Shown one piece after another: positions 23,809-32,850 of a DNA stretch of 64,000 bases (positions within the stretch are counted from its first letter, which is position 1; each line of letters opens with the position of its first letter). This DNA is from Thaumasiovibrio sp043421945. GTDB taxonomy: Bacteria; Pseudomonadota; Gammaproteobacteria; Enterobacterales; Vibrionaceae. Below the pieces are notes generated by a model. It was not told the DNA's origin. It worked only from the letters and a program-made list of their open reading frames with translations, and made no database searches. The stretch is taken from NCBI GenBank assembly GCA_043421945.1, contig JBHOGO010000013.1, positions 13,636 through 77,635 of the forward strand, in the 5' to 3' direction. The translations under genes were made by a program, and so were the position numbers.

Positions 23809-23823
23809 CGGAGAGGTCTGTTT

Positions 23824-24609
23824 GTGGCAAAAATAATTGCAGTTGCGAACCAAAAGGGTGGCGTTGGTAAAACAACGACAACAGTTAACTTAGCAGCATC
23901 TCTCGCTGCAACAAAGCGTCGAGTGTTGGTTATCGACCTCGATCCGCAAGGCAATGCCACAATGGCAAGTGGCGTCGATAAATACCAAGTCGATGCGACT
24001 GCTTATGACCTCCTTGTTGAAGAGACCCCCGCAGAACAGGTCATTCTGACCCAGACTGAAGGGGGATTCCATCTCATTGCCGCAAATGGTGATGTGACGG
24101 CTGCCGAAATAAAATTAATGGAAGTGTTTGCTCGTGAAGTTCGCCTTCGTAATGCACTTGCTTCGATCCGCGATAACTATGATTTCATCTTTATCGATTG
24201 TCCCCCCGCCCTAAACCTCCTTACAATCAATGCCATGACTGCAGCCGATTCTGTATTGGTGCCAATGCAATGTGAGTATTTTGCATTGGAAGGTTTAACA
24301 GCATTGATGGATACCATCAGTAAGCTGACAGCGGTGGTGAATGCGGATCTTAAAATTGAAGGTCTACTCAGAACGATGTATGACCCTCGTAACCGTCTTG
24401 CAAATGAAGTCTCGGATCAGCTGAAGAAGCACTTTGGTGATAAAGTATTCCGGACTGTCATTCCCCGTAACGTACGTCTTGCTGAAGCGCCGAGCCATGG
24501 TCAACCTGCGATGTATTACGATAAATACAGTAGCGGTGCCAAAGCTTATCTTGCCCTTGCGGGTGAGATGCTACGCCGAAATGATGTTACCCAACCTGTA
24601 CACGCTTAA
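23824..24609 (+). CDS. parA: Chromosome partitioning ATPase ParA
   Basis: A 261-residue Walker-type ATPase (Soj family) which, with ParB bound at parS, separates and positions the new origins. The deviant Walker A KGGVGKTTTT is at 11-20, with the second conserved lysine in the motif; the A' box is LVIDLDPQGNAT and Walker B FIFIDCPPAL. There is no N-terminal HTH, so this is the chromosomal type Ib-like short form. The start is GTG at 23824 after CGGAGAGG. The cognate parS sites lie at 1.26, 1.33 and 5.08 kb in this window. Confidence 0.96.
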   Translation: MAKIIAVANQKGGVGKTTTTVNLAASLAATKRRVLVIDLDPQGNATMASGVDKYQVDATAYDLLVEETPAEQVILTQTEGGFHLIAANGDVTAAEIKLMEVFAREVRLRNALASIRDNYDFIFIDCPPALNLLTINAMTAADSVLVPMQCEYFALEGLTALMDTISKLTAVVNADLKIEGLLRTMYDPRNRLANEVSDQLKKHFGDKVFRTVIPRNVRLAEAPSHGQPAMYYDKYSSGAKAYLALAGEMLRRNDVTQPVHA

Positions 24610-24618
24610 GGTCTCTAC

Positions 24619-25509
24619 ATGAACAAAGTTAACCGCGGACTAGGACGCGGTCTTGATGCGCTGCTAGCGACAAGCGCGCAATCTCAAGCCAAACAGCAAG
24701 AAACAATACAACCTACTCACACAGAAGCAGAAAGTGAGCTTCAAGAGTTAGCCATTACATTGTTGGAGCCTGGGCAGTATCAGCCTCGCAAAGATATGTC
24801 TGAAGAAGCATTAGCTGAACTTGCTGACTCTATTCGTGCACAAGGTGTGATACAGCCAATCGTTGTGCGACCAATTGGGCAATCCCGATATGAAATTATC
24901 GCGGGTGAGCGACGTTGGCGTGCTTCTAAGCTGGCAGGTTTAGCTGTTGTTCCTTGTCTGGTCAAAGATGTTCATGACCGCGCAGCAGTAGCGATCGCGT
25001 TGATTGAAAATATTCAGCGTGAAGATTTGAATGCTATTGAAGAAGCACAAGCATTAGAGCGTCTTCAACACGAATTCAGCCTTACTCATCAAGAGGTTGC
25101 TGAAGCATTAGGCAAATCACGTACTGCAGTCAGTAATCTGCTACGTCTTAATCAGCTTGATGAAAGCGTAAAGCAGTTTGTTATACAAAAGCAGTTGGAC
25201 ATGGGGCACGCCCGCGCATTATTGGCACTGACGGATGAGCTACAAGCTGAGACTGCACAGCAGGTCGTATTGAAAGGCCTGACGGTACGGGATACTGAGA
25301 AACTGGTGAAGAAGCTTCAACAGCCTCCTAAGCCAGCAGTCACTAAAGCAGTAGATCAAGAAGTCGAGCAATGGCAGGATAATTTGAGTGATAAATTAGG
25401 TGCTCAAGTTGCTATTACTCGCCAAAAAAGTGGTCGTGGCAAAATTGTTATCAATTTTGATGAAAGTGAAAAATTCAAGCAAATACTTGCAATACTAGAT
25501 GCAAACTAG
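24619..25509 (+). CDS. parB: Chromosome partitioning protein ParB
   Basis: The 296-residue centromere-binding CTP switch (Spo0J family). The N-terminal ParA-contact segment NKVNRGLGRGLDALL is present, then the CTP-binding domain with PRKDMSEEALAELADSI and GERRWRAS, the arginine patch ENIQREDLN, the helix-turn-helix around GKSRTAVSNLLRL, and a C-terminal dimer domain. It loads at parS and slides as a clamp to form the partition complex. It starts 9 bases after parA. Confidence 0.96.
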   Translation: MNKVNRGLGRGLDALLATSAQSQAKQQETIQPTHTEAESELQELAITLLEPGQYQPRKDMSEEALAELADSIRAQGVIQPIVVRPIGQSRYEIIAGERRWRASKLAGLAVVPCLVKDVHDRAAVAIALIENIQREDLNAIEEAQALERLQHEFSLTHQEVAEALGKSRTAVSNLLRLNQLDESVKQFVIQKQLDMGHARALLALTDELQAETAQQVVLKGLTVRDTEKLVKKLQQPPKPAVTKAVDQEVEQWQDNLSDKLGAQVAITRQKSGRGKIVINFDESEKFKQILAILDAN

Positions 25510-25538
25510 TGATCTTAATCACGCTATTTTTGCAATCT

Positions 25539-25567
25539 TTGTTTGTGTGGCGTGATCAAGTTACTAT
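25539..25567 (+). promoter_or_regulatory. Candidate promoter of the atp operon
   Basis: TTGTTT at 25539-25544 and TACTAT at 25562-25567 are 17 bases apart, about 125 bp before atpI. It is plausible but not unique in the 183-base gap after parB. Confidence 0.45.
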
Positions 25568-25692
25568 GTTGTAAACTCAATGCCTTTTTTTTGCTGCAAA
25601 ATCATTGCATTCACCCCTGTTCATCGTATAATTTCATTGGTTTCCCCACATAGTGTTTATGTGCAGAGGAATGGAATCGAGGAACAGAGTAC

Positions 25693-26082
25693 ATGGATTC
25701 GACGCTTGTTCAGCCTGGACGCCGCTTGGCTAAAAGGCTATTGCTCTTGCAATTGGGCGCCGTACTGACATCGACACTACTGTTTACAGTTGTTGTAAAT
25801 GTTAACTGGGGAATCTCCGCATTGATTGGTGGTAGCATCTGCGTCATCGCCAATGCTGCATTTGCAGCTTGCGCATTCCTTTTTGGTGGGGCTCGAAAAT
25901 CTAAGCTTGTCATGGCTTCTTTCTATGGCGGCGAAGTTATCAAAATCCTACTAACCGTCCTTCTGTTTGCCCTTGCTTTCATAGATGTCAGGGTGGAACT
26001 CTTTCCTCTCTTACTAACCTATTTACTGGCACTTGGAGTCAATCTCTTCGTTCCGGTTTTATTTATCAACAACAATAAATAG
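25693..26082 (+). CDS. atpI: ATP synthase accessory protein I
   Basis: A 129-residue integral membrane protein with about four hydrophobic segments (near 18-35, 40-62, 75-95 and 100-125). AtpI heads most F-type ATPase operons and helps to assemble the c-ring in the inner membrane; it is not part of the finished enzyme. Identification rests on hydropathy, the SALIGGSICVIANAAFA segment and its position 8 bases before atpB. The start ATG 25693 follows GAGGAACAG. Confidence 0.9.
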   Translation: MDSTLVQPGRRLAKRLLLLQLGAVLTSTLLFTVVVNVNWGISALIGGSICVIANAAFAACAFLFGGARKSKLVMASFYGGEVIKILLTVLLFALAFIDVRVELFPLLLTYLLALGVNLFVPVLFINNNK

Positions 26083-26090
26083 GAAGCGTT

Positions 26091-26897
26091 ATGGCTGCGT
26101 CAGGTGAAGCGCTAACACCGTCCGGTTATATCGATCACCACTTAGTTAACTTGTCGACATACAAGCTTGGCTTAACAGGTGATGGATTCTGGAACTTTCA
26201 CATCGATAGCCTGGTCTTTGCTGTTTTTACAGGCGTTTTATTCCTTTGGATATTTCGTTCTGTTGCAAAAAAAGCAACGTCAGGTGTGCCAGGGAAATTG
26301 CAGTGTTTTGTGGAAATAATGGTCGAATTCGTTGATACCAACGTTAAAGACACCTTTCATGGCCGCAACCCACTCATCGCTCCTTTGGCGCTGACCATTT
26401 TCTGTTGGATATTTCTGATGAATGCGATGGACCTTGTGCCTATCGATTTTCTTCCTTATCCCGCAGAACATTGGCTTGGTATTCCTTACTTGAAGGTCGT
26501 ACCGACGGCTGATGTCAACATCACTATGGCGATGTCGCTAGGTGTCTTTGCTTTGATGATCTACTACAGCATCAAAATTAAAGGTGCCGGAGGCTTTGCT
26601 AAAGAGCTGGCTTTTCACCCGTTTAATCACTGGAGCATGGTGCCATTTAACCTCATGCTAGAGATCGTTTCGCTACTAGCAAAACCGTTATCTCTTGGTA
26701 TGCGTCTGTTCGGTAATATGTTTGCAGGTGAAGTGGTGTTCATTCTTATCGCGGCGTTGCTGCCGTGGTGGGCACAATGGTTAGGGTCAGTCCCGTGGGC
26801 AATTTTCCACATTCTGGTCATTACCATACAAGCGTTTGTTTTCATGATGTTAACCATTGTGTACTTATCACAAGCACATGAAGATGCAGATCATTAA
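26091..26897 (+). CDS. atpB: F0F1 ATP synthase subunit a
   Basis: The 268-residue membrane subunit that forms the two proton half-channels against the c-ring. The essential arginine lies in AKPLSLGMRLFGNMFAGE, the diagnostic helix of the family. NAMDLVPIDFLP and the C-terminal histidine/acid residues are as expected. It follows atpI by 8 bases. Its insertion depends on YidC, also encoded here. Confidence 0.97.
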   Translation: MAASGEALTPSGYIDHHLVNLSTYKLGLTGDGFWNFHIDSLVFAVFTGVLFLWIFRSVAKKATSGVPGKLQCFVEIMVEFVDTNVKDTFHGRNPLIAPLALTIFCWIFLMNAMDLVPIDFLPYPAEHWLGIPYLKVVPTADVNITMAMSLGVFALMIYYSIKIKGAGGFAKELAFHPFNHWSMVPFNLMLEIVSLLAKPLSLGMRLFGNMFAGEVVFILIAALLPWWAQWLGSVPWAIFHILVITIQAFVFMMLTIVYLSQAHEDADH

Positions 26898-26944
26898 TTT
26901 TTTATTCTGGCAACGAAGCCGACAACTATAAACTGGAGATAGTG

Positions 26945-27199
26945 ATGGAAACTTTACTCAGCTTTTCTGCAATTGCCGTAGGTATTATCGTAGGTCTAGC
27001 ATCATTGGGTACTGCAATTGGTTTTGCCCTGCTTGGCGGTAAATTCCTTGAAGGTGCTGCTCGTCAGCCTGAAATGGCACCGATGCTACAGGTGAAAATG
27101 TTCATCATCGCAGGTCTACTTGATGCGGTACCGATGATCGGTATTGTTATCGCACTTCTATTCACATTCGCAAACCCATTTGTTGGTCAACTTGGCTAA
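26945..27199 (+). CDS. atpE: F0F1 ATP synthase subunit c
   Basis: An 84-residue hairpin of two transmembrane helices that forms the rotor ring. The polar loop is ARQPEM (40-45), and the ion-binding carboxylate is D60 in GLLDAVPMIG. Asp without the Gln/Ser set seen in sodium-binding rings points to proton coupling. The start is ATG 26945 with GGAG upstream; an in-frame GTG lies directly before it. Confidence 0.97.
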   Translation: METLLSFSAIAVGIIVGLASLGTAIGFALLGGKFLEGAARQPEMAPMLQVKMFIIAGLLDAVPMIGIVIALLFTFANPFVGQLG

Positions 27200-27244
27200 A
27201 CCGTACACGGATCCCGTTTGTAACCCTTTGAAGGAGATGCCGTT

Positions 27245-27715
27245 GTGAATATGAATGCAACTCTCTTGGGTCAGGCAATTGCCTTTTTTATGTTTGTGTT
27301 GTTCTGCATGAAATATGTATGGCCACCTCTCATGGAAGCAATTGAAGAACGTCAGCAGAAGATTGCTGATGGCTTAGCAGCGGCAGATCGCGCTTCTAAG
27401 GACCTTGACCTGGCAAAAGCTAACGCTTCTGAATCATTAAAAGAAGCAAAACTCGCTGCTGCTGAAATCATTGAGCAAGCGAATAAACGAAAAGCACTTA
27501 TTTTGGAAGAGGCTCGAAGCGAAGCGGACGTTGAAAAAGAACGTATCGTTGCCCAAGGCCATGCTGAAATTGAAGCTGATCGTATTCGTGCGCGTGATGA
27601 ATTAAGAAAGCAAGTCGCTACCTTAGCCGTGGCTGGTGCTGAGAAAATCCTTGAGCGTACAATTGATAAAGATGCGCACAAAGATCTTCTTAATAAAGTC
27701 ACTGCTGAACTTTAA
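27245..27715 (+). CDS. atpF: F0F1 ATP synthase subunit b
   Basis: The 156-residue peripheral stalk subunit: one N-terminal transmembrane helix (about 5-28) and a long charged coiled coil that reaches the delta subunit. MNMNATLLGQAIAFFMFVLFCMKYVWPP is cut short here to say that the N-terminus is the family standard, which fixes the start at GTG 27245 rather than the ATG two codons later; AGGAGA precedes it. The C-terminal VAGAEKILER is typical. Confidence 0.96.
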   Translation: MNMNATLLGQAIAFFMFVLFCMKYVWPPLMEAIEERQQKIADGLAAADRASKDLDLAKANASESLKEAKLAAAEIIEQANKRKALILEEARSEADVEKERIVAQGHAEIEADRIRARDELRKQVATLAVAGAEKILERTIDKDAHKDLLNKVTAEL

Positions 27716-27730
27716 CGGGAGGGGCTGATT

Positions 27731-28264
27731 ATGTCGGCTATGACAACCATCGCCCGCCCTTATGCTAAAGCTGCCTTTGATATTGCAGTGGATAGCAAGA
27801 GTTTGGCTGAGTGGGAAACCATGTTGGCCTTTGCGGCGGAAGTGACGAAAAACGACACCATCGCTGAGTTATTGACTGGCGCGATGTCGTCAGACAAGTT
27901 AGCAGAATTAGTGATTTCTGTCTGTGGTGAACAGCTTGATCAACAAGGCCAAAACCTGGTTAGTGTGATGGCTGAAAACAAGCGACTTCAGGCATTACCT
28001 GAAGTATTAACACAGTTCTTGGTATTGAAAGCCGCTCATGAAAAAACCATTGAAGCGGAAGTCATATCAGCCGTTGAGCTTGATGCTCAACAGCAAGCAG
28101 AGATCAGTGCGAAGTTAGAGCAGCGTTTAGCGCGTAAAGTGAAGCTGAACTGTAGTGTAGACGAACACCTTATCGCAGGGGTTATTATCCGTGCAGGTGA
28201 TATGGTTATCGATAATTCAGCACGTGGCCGCTTGGCTCGTCTGAATGACGCATTGCAGTCTTAA
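27731..28264 (+). CDS. atpH: F0F1 ATP synthase subunit delta
   Basis: The 177-residue OSCP-type subunit that joins the b stalk to the top of the alpha3-beta3 head. ARPYAKAAFDIA at the N-terminus and the C-terminal AGVIIRAGDMVIDNSARGRLARL are the conserved family ends. It starts at 27731 after GGGAGG; ATG 27740 is a possible second start. It lies between atpF and atpA in the invariant order. Confidence 0.96.
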   Translation: MSAMTTIARPYAKAAFDIAVDSKSLAEWETMLAFAAEVTKNDTIAELLTGAMSSDKLAELVISVCGEQLDQQGQNLVSVMAENKRLQALPEVLTQFLVLKAAHEKTIEAEVISAVELDAQQQAEISAKLEQRLARKVKLNCSVDEHLIAGVIIRAGDMVIDNSARGRLARLNDALQS

Positions 28265-28279
28265 TTGGGGAATTGGAGC

Positions 28280-29821
28280 ATGCAACTTAATTCCACGGAA
28301 ATTAGCGAATTGATCAGGCAACGGATTGAGAAGTTCCATGTTGTCAGTGAAGCGCAAAACGAAGGTACCATTATCTCAGTGAGTGACGGTATTATTCGTA
28401 TCCATGGCCTTGCAGAAATAATGCAAGGGGAAATGATAGAACTACCAGGTCACCGCTACGCGTTGGCATTGAACTTAGAGCGTGACTCGGTGGGTGCCGT
28501 TGTCATGGGACCTTATGCAGATCTCCAAGAAGGAATGAAGGTTAAAGGCACAGGCCGTATCCTTGAAGTTCCTGTTGGTCCAGAGCTGTTAGGTCGCGTT
28601 GTTAATACTTTGGGCGAACCAATTGATGGTAAGGGCCCGATTGATAGTAAATTGACGTCGCCTGTTGAAGTGATTGCCCCAGGGGTTATCGATCGTAAGT
28701 CGGTCGATCAACCGGTTCAAACGGGTTATAAAGCTGTCGATGCGATGATCCCTATTGGTCGAGGTCAACGTGAGCTGGTTATCGGTGACCGCCAGACCGG
28801 TAAAACAGCGCTGGCTATCGATGCCATTATTAATCAGAAAAATTCCGGAATTTACTCAATCTACGTAGCGATTGGCCAAAAGGCATCAACGATTGCCAAC
28901 GTTGTTCGTAAGTTAGAAGAACACGATGCATTGAAAAATACTATCGTGGTGGTTGCATCCGCTTCTGAATCAGCGGCATTGCAATATCTTTCTCCTTACG
29001 CTGGCTGTGCGATGGGTGAATACTTCCGTGACCGCGGTGAAGATGCACTGATTGTTTATGATGACTTGTCAAAACAAGCTGTTGCTTATCGTCAGATTTC
29101 ACTGTTATTACGTCGTCCTCCAGGTCGTGAAGCCTTCCCTGGTGACGTCTTCTATCTCCACTCTCGTCTTCTAGAGCGAGCTGCTCGAGTGAGCGAAGAG
29201 TATGTCGAGAACTTCACGAAAGGTGAAGTGAAAGGTAAGACAGGCTCTTTGACTGCCTTGCCTATTATCGAAACCCAAGCGGGTGATGTTTCTGCGTTCG
29301 TACCAACGAACGTTATCTCGATTACTGATGGTCAAATATTCCTGCAAACTGAACTGTTTAACGCAGGTGTACGTCCAGCGGTTGATCCAGGTATTTCAGT
29401 ATCACGTGTTGGTGGTGCAGCGCAGACCAAAATTATTAAGAAGCTGTCTGGTGGTATTCGTACCGCGTTGGCACAGTACCGCGAACTTGCAGCATTTGCC
29501 CAGTTTGCCTCTGACTTGGATGAAGCAACGAAGAAGCAGCTTGATCACGGTCAAAAAGTAACCGAGCTTATGAAGCAGAAGCAATATGCCCCTATGTCTG
29601 TTTTCGAACAAGCTGTGGTCATCTTTGCGGCAGAAAAGGGTTACCTCAATGACGTTGAAATTAACGTGTTGGGTAGCTTTGAGTCAGCACTGCTCTCTTA
29701 TGCCAAGACCAATAATGCGGCGTTAGTCAGCACGATTGATGAAACGGGTAACTACAACGATGATATCGAAGCTCAGCTTCATAAACTCGTTGAAGACTTC
29801 AAGAAAACTCAAACTTGGTAA
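28280..29821 (+). CDS. atpA: F0F1 ATP synthase subunit alpha
   Basis: The 513-residue non-catalytic nucleotide-binding subunit of the F1 head. Walker A GDRQTGKT is at 169-176, and the P-loop partner and the arginine finger region (SISRVGGAAQTK-like segment VSRVGGAAQTK) are present. The start ATG 28280 gives exactly the E. coli length and start MQLNSTEISELI; an in-frame TTG at 28265 is rejected. The ribosome-binding site is probably GGGG about 10 bases upstream. Confidence 0.98.
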   Translation: MQLNSTEISELIRQRIEKFHVVSEAQNEGTIISVSDGIIRIHGLAEIMQGEMIELPGHRYALALNLERDSVGAVVMGPYADLQEGMKVKGTGRILEVPVGPELLGRVVNTLGEPIDGKGPIDSKLTSPVEVIAPGVIDRKSVDQPVQTGYKAVDAMIPIGRGQRELVIGDRQTGKTALAIDAIINQKNSGIYSIYVAIGQKASTIANVVRKLEEHDALKNTIVVVASASESAALQYLSPYAGCAMGEYFRDRGEDALIVYDDLSKQAVAYRQISLLLRRPPGREAFPGDVFYLHSRLLERAARVSEEYVENFTKGEVKGKTGSLTALPIIETQAGDVSAFVPTNVISITDGQIFLQTELFNAGVRPAVDPGISVSRVGGAAQTKIIKKLSGGIRTALAQYRELAAFAQFASDLDEATKKQLDHGQKVTELMKQKQYAPMSVFEQAVVIFAAEKGYLNDVEINVLGSFESALLSYAKTNNAALVSTIDETGNYNDDIEAQLHKLVEDFKKTQTW

Positions 29822-29861
29822 TCGCGGGTGGCGTTAGCCACCTATGTAACGGAGAGTAATG

Positions 29862-30728
29862 ATGGCCGGCGCGAAAGAGATTCGTAATAAGATTGGAAGC
29901 GTACAAAATACGCAGAAGATCACCAAAGCGATGGAAATGGTCGCGGCATCAAAAATGCGTCGAACGCAAGATGCTATGGCCTCATCACGTCCATACGCCC
30001 AAACTATGCGCAAGGTTATTGGTCATATCGCGATGGGGAACCTGGAGTATCGGCACCCTTATCTCGAAGAACGCGAAGCAAAGCGGGTAGGTTATATCAT
30101 TGTATCGACAGACCGTGGTCTGTGTGGTGGCTTAAACATTAACCTGTTTAAGCAGGCCATTGGTGATATGCAAGAGTGGAAAGATAACGGCGCTGAGATA
30201 GAACTCGCGTTGATTGGTGCGAAAGCGACCTCCTTCTTCCACAGCTACGGTGGCAATGTCGTCGCTCAGGCATCGGGTTTAGGGGATACCCCTTCACTGA
30301 CTGAGTTGATTGGTACCGTAGGTGCGATGTTGCAACTATATGATGAAGGTAAACTTGACCGCTTGTATTTGGTTTACAACACCTTTGTAAACACCATGGC
30401 GCAAGAGCCTGTTATTGACCAATTACTGCCTTTGCCGAAGTCTGACGAAGAAGATATGAAGCGCAGCCATGCGTGGGATTATATCTATGAGCCAGAGCCA
30501 CAAGTCTTATTGGATACTTTATTGATTCGTTATATTGAATCTCAGGTATACCAAGGTGTGGTGGAAAATTTGGCCTCTGAGCAGGCAGCGCGAATGGTAG
30601 CGATGAAAGCTGCTACTGATAATGCGGGCGATCTAATTGATGAACTTCAATTGGTATATAACAAGGCCCGTCAGACAGCGATCACACAAGAGCTATCAGA
30701 GATAGTTTCTGGTGCGGCAGCGGTTTAG
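29862..30728 (+). CDS. atpG: F0F1 ATP synthase subunit gamma
   Basis: The 288-residue central shaft that rotates in the alpha3-beta3 ring. The two long coiled-coil helices are the N-terminal MAGAKEIRNKIGSVQNTQKI segment and the C-terminal LQLVYNKARQTAITQELSEI. STDRGLCGGLN is the family signature. Two ATG codons are adjacent; the second, 29862, has GGAG at the better spacing of 7 and matches the E. coli start. Confidence 0.97.
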   Translation: MAGAKEIRNKIGSVQNTQKITKAMEMVAASKMRRTQDAMASSRPYAQTMRKVIGHIAMGNLEYRHPYLEEREAKRVGYIIVSTDRGLCGGLNINLFKQAIGDMQEWKDNGAEIELALIGAKATSFFHSYGGNVVAQASGLGDTPSLTELIGTVGAMLQLYDEGKLDRLYLVYNTFVNTMAQEPVIDQLLPLPKSDEEDMKRSHAWDYIYEPEPQVLLDTLLIRYIESQVYQGVVENLASEQAARMVAMKAATDNAGDLIDELQLVYNKARQTAITQELSEIVSGAAAV

Positions 30729-30757
30729 GCATAGACTAACAGAATAGAGGATTAACG

Positions 30758-32161
30758 ATGGCTACAGGTAAGATCGTACAGATCATCGGTGCAGTAGTCG
30801 ACGTGGAGTTTCCGCAGGATTCGGTACCTCAGGTATACGACGCCCTGAATGTGAAACGTGAGGGAGAACGCTTGGTGCTGGAAGTTCAGCAGCAACTCGG
30901 TGGTGGTATTGTCCGTGCCATTGCAATGGGTTCTTCTGATGGTCTACGTCGTGGTCTTGAAGTAGAAAACACAGGGAGCCCAATTGAAGTCCCTGTTGGT
31001 ACTGCCACGCTTGGCCGTATCATGAACGTATTGGGTGACCCGATTGATGAGTGTGGTGAAATTGGTGAGCAAGAACGCTATCAAATTCACCGTGAAGCGC
31101 CAAGTTATGAAGAGCAATCTAGTGCGACAGAGCTGCTGGAAACGGGTGTTAAGGTTATCGACTTAATCTGTCCATTCGCGAAGGGTGGTAAGATCGGTCT
31201 ATTTGGTGGCGCTGGTGTTGGTAAAACTGTCAACATGATGGAATTAATCAACAACATCGCACTGAAGCACTCTGGTCTCTCTGTATTTGCAGGGGTGGGA
31301 GAGCGTACTCGTGAGGGTAACGACTTCTACTTTGAAATGCAGGAAGCGGGTGTTGTTAACCTAGAGAACCCAGAAGAATCTAAAGTTGCCATGGTTTATG
31401 GTCAAATGAATGAGCCTCCTGGTAACCGTCTTCGTGTTGCACTCACCGGTCTGACAATGGCAGAGAAGTTCCGTGATGAAGGCCGTGATGTACTGTTATT
31501 TATCGATAATATTTATCGTTATACCTTGGCGGGAACAGAAGTATCAGCATTGCTCGGTCGTATGCCATCAGCGGTAGGTTATCAACCGACATTGGCTGAA
31601 GAGATGGGCGTGCTTCAAGAGCGTATCACTTCAACGAAGAAAGGTTCGATTACCTCGGTACAAGCTGTTTATGTACCTGCGGATGACTTAACGGATCCAT
31701 CGCCAGCAACGACATTCGCTCACTTGGATGCCACCGTTGTATTGTCGCGTCAAATTGCATCATTGGGCTTATACCCTGCGATTGACCCATTGGACTCGAC
31801 GTCTCGTCAACTGGACCCACTTGTGGTTGGTCAAGAGCACTATGATATCGCGCGTGGCGTACAGTCGGTTTTACAGCGCTATAAAGAGCTGAAAGATATT
31901 ATTGCGATTCTTGGTATGGATGAGCTTTCTGAAGAAGATAAGCAGACGGTATCTCGAGCTCGTAAGATTGAACGTTTCCTTACTCAGCCATATCACGTTG
32001 CAGAAGTCTTTACGGGTGACCCTGGTATCTACGTTTCATTAGCCGATACACTGCGCAGCTTTAGCGGTCTATTGTCAGGTGAATATGATGATATTCCAGA
32101 GCAAGCCTTTATGTACTGTGGTGCAATTGAAGAAGTTCTTGAGAAAGCAAAGAACTTTTAA
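30758..32161 (+). CDS. atpD: F0F1 ATP synthase subunit beta
   Basis: The 467-residue catalytic subunit. Walker A GGAGVGKT is at 150-157, the catalytic glutamate in GERTREGND, and the DELSEED-loop is present as DELSEED in GMDELSEEDKQ. The length is usual for gammaproteobacteria. It sits 29 bases after atpG, with AGAGGA before the start. Confidence 0.98.
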   Translation: MATGKIVQIIGAVVDVEFPQDSVPQVYDALNVKREGERLVLEVQQQLGGGIVRAIAMGSSDGLRRGLEVENTGSPIEVPVGTATLGRIMNVLGDPIDECGEIGEQERYQIHREAPSYEEQSSATELLETGVKVIDLICPFAKGGKIGLFGGAGVGKTVNMMELINNIALKHSGLSVFAGVGERTREGNDFYFEMQEAGVVNLENPEESKVAMVYGQMNEPPGNRLRVALTGLTMAEKFRDEGRDVLLFIDNIYRYTLAGTEVSALLGRMPSAVGYQPTLAEEMGVLQERITSTKKGSITSVQAVYVPADDLTDPSPATTFAHLDATVVLSRQIASLGLYPAIDPLDSTSRQLDPLVVGQEHYDIARGVQSVLQRYKELKDIIAILGMDELSEEDKQTVSRARKIERFLTQPYHVAEVFTGDPGIYVSLADTLRSFSGLLSGEYDDIPEQAFMYCGAIEEVLEKAKNF

Positions 32162-32179
32162 TTGACCTGAGGAGGCGAC

Positions 32180-32602
32180 ATGGCTGCGATTACCTTTAAC
32201 CTTGATGTCGTTAGTGCCGAAAAAGCACTTTTTTCAGGGCTGGCAGAGTCTGTTCAGATAACGGGAAGTGAGGGTGAGCTTGGCATATTTGCTGGTCACA
32301 CACCGCTTTTAACTACCGTTATCCCAGGTATGATTCGTATCGTGAAGCAGCATGGTGAAGAAGAGATTATCTATCTTTCTGGAGGCATGCTGGAAGTACA
32401 GCCTAGCGCAGTAACTGTGTTGGCTGATACGGCGATTCGTGGTGAAGACCTCGATGGCGCCAAAGCGGAAGAGGCGAAGCGTCAAGCTGAAGATCATATT
32501 CAGCATCCGCATGGCGATATAGATTTTGCTCAGGCTGCGAGTGATTTGGCAAAAGCCATTGCTCAACTGCGTGTTATTGAGTTGGTTAAGCAATCGAAAT
32601 AA
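32180..32602 (+). CDS. atpC: F0F1 ATP synthase subunit epsilon
   Basis: A 140-residue subunit with an N-terminal beta-barrel (GSEGELGIFAGHTPLLT) and two C-terminal helices that can inhibit ATP hydrolysis. It starts after GAGGCG, 18 bases past atpD, and is the last gene of the operon, followed by a terminator. Confidence 0.96.
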   Translation: MAAITFNLDVVSAEKALFSGLAESVQITGSEGELGIFAGHTPLLTTVIPGMIRIVKQHGEEEIIYLSGGMLEVQPSAVTVLADTAIRGEDLDGAKAEEAKRQAEDHIQHPHGDIDFAQAASDLAKAIAQLRVIELVKQSK

Positions 32603-32621
32603 GACGTTTGATTAATGCTAG

Positions 32622-32647
32622 AAAGCGACCTTTGGGTCGCTTTTTTA
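32622..32647 (+). terminator. Rho-independent terminator of the atp operon
   Basis: Stem AGCGACC/GGTCGCT with a 4-base loop and six T residues after it, about 20 bases past atpC. Confidence 0.9.
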
Positions 32648-32850
32648 TTATCTGTCACTTTTAGGGTGTTGCCGTCGTGGGAAATATCCCGTCTATTTGC
32701 GGTATATTGCTGACAAATTAAGGGTTTTAGCAAAAAAATAACGTTAACTGGTTACTTTTCAACACCGTTGTCGTTACTATTTTCATATAATTGATAGGTG
32801 CAGATTCATGCACTTTGGATTTAGCTAGGTTTTTGATAAAGGACGCATTC

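Noticed and set aside
25580..25768. Plus-strand open frame overlapping atpI
   Set aside because: No ribosome-binding site; the atp promoter region and the start of atpI explain the stretch.
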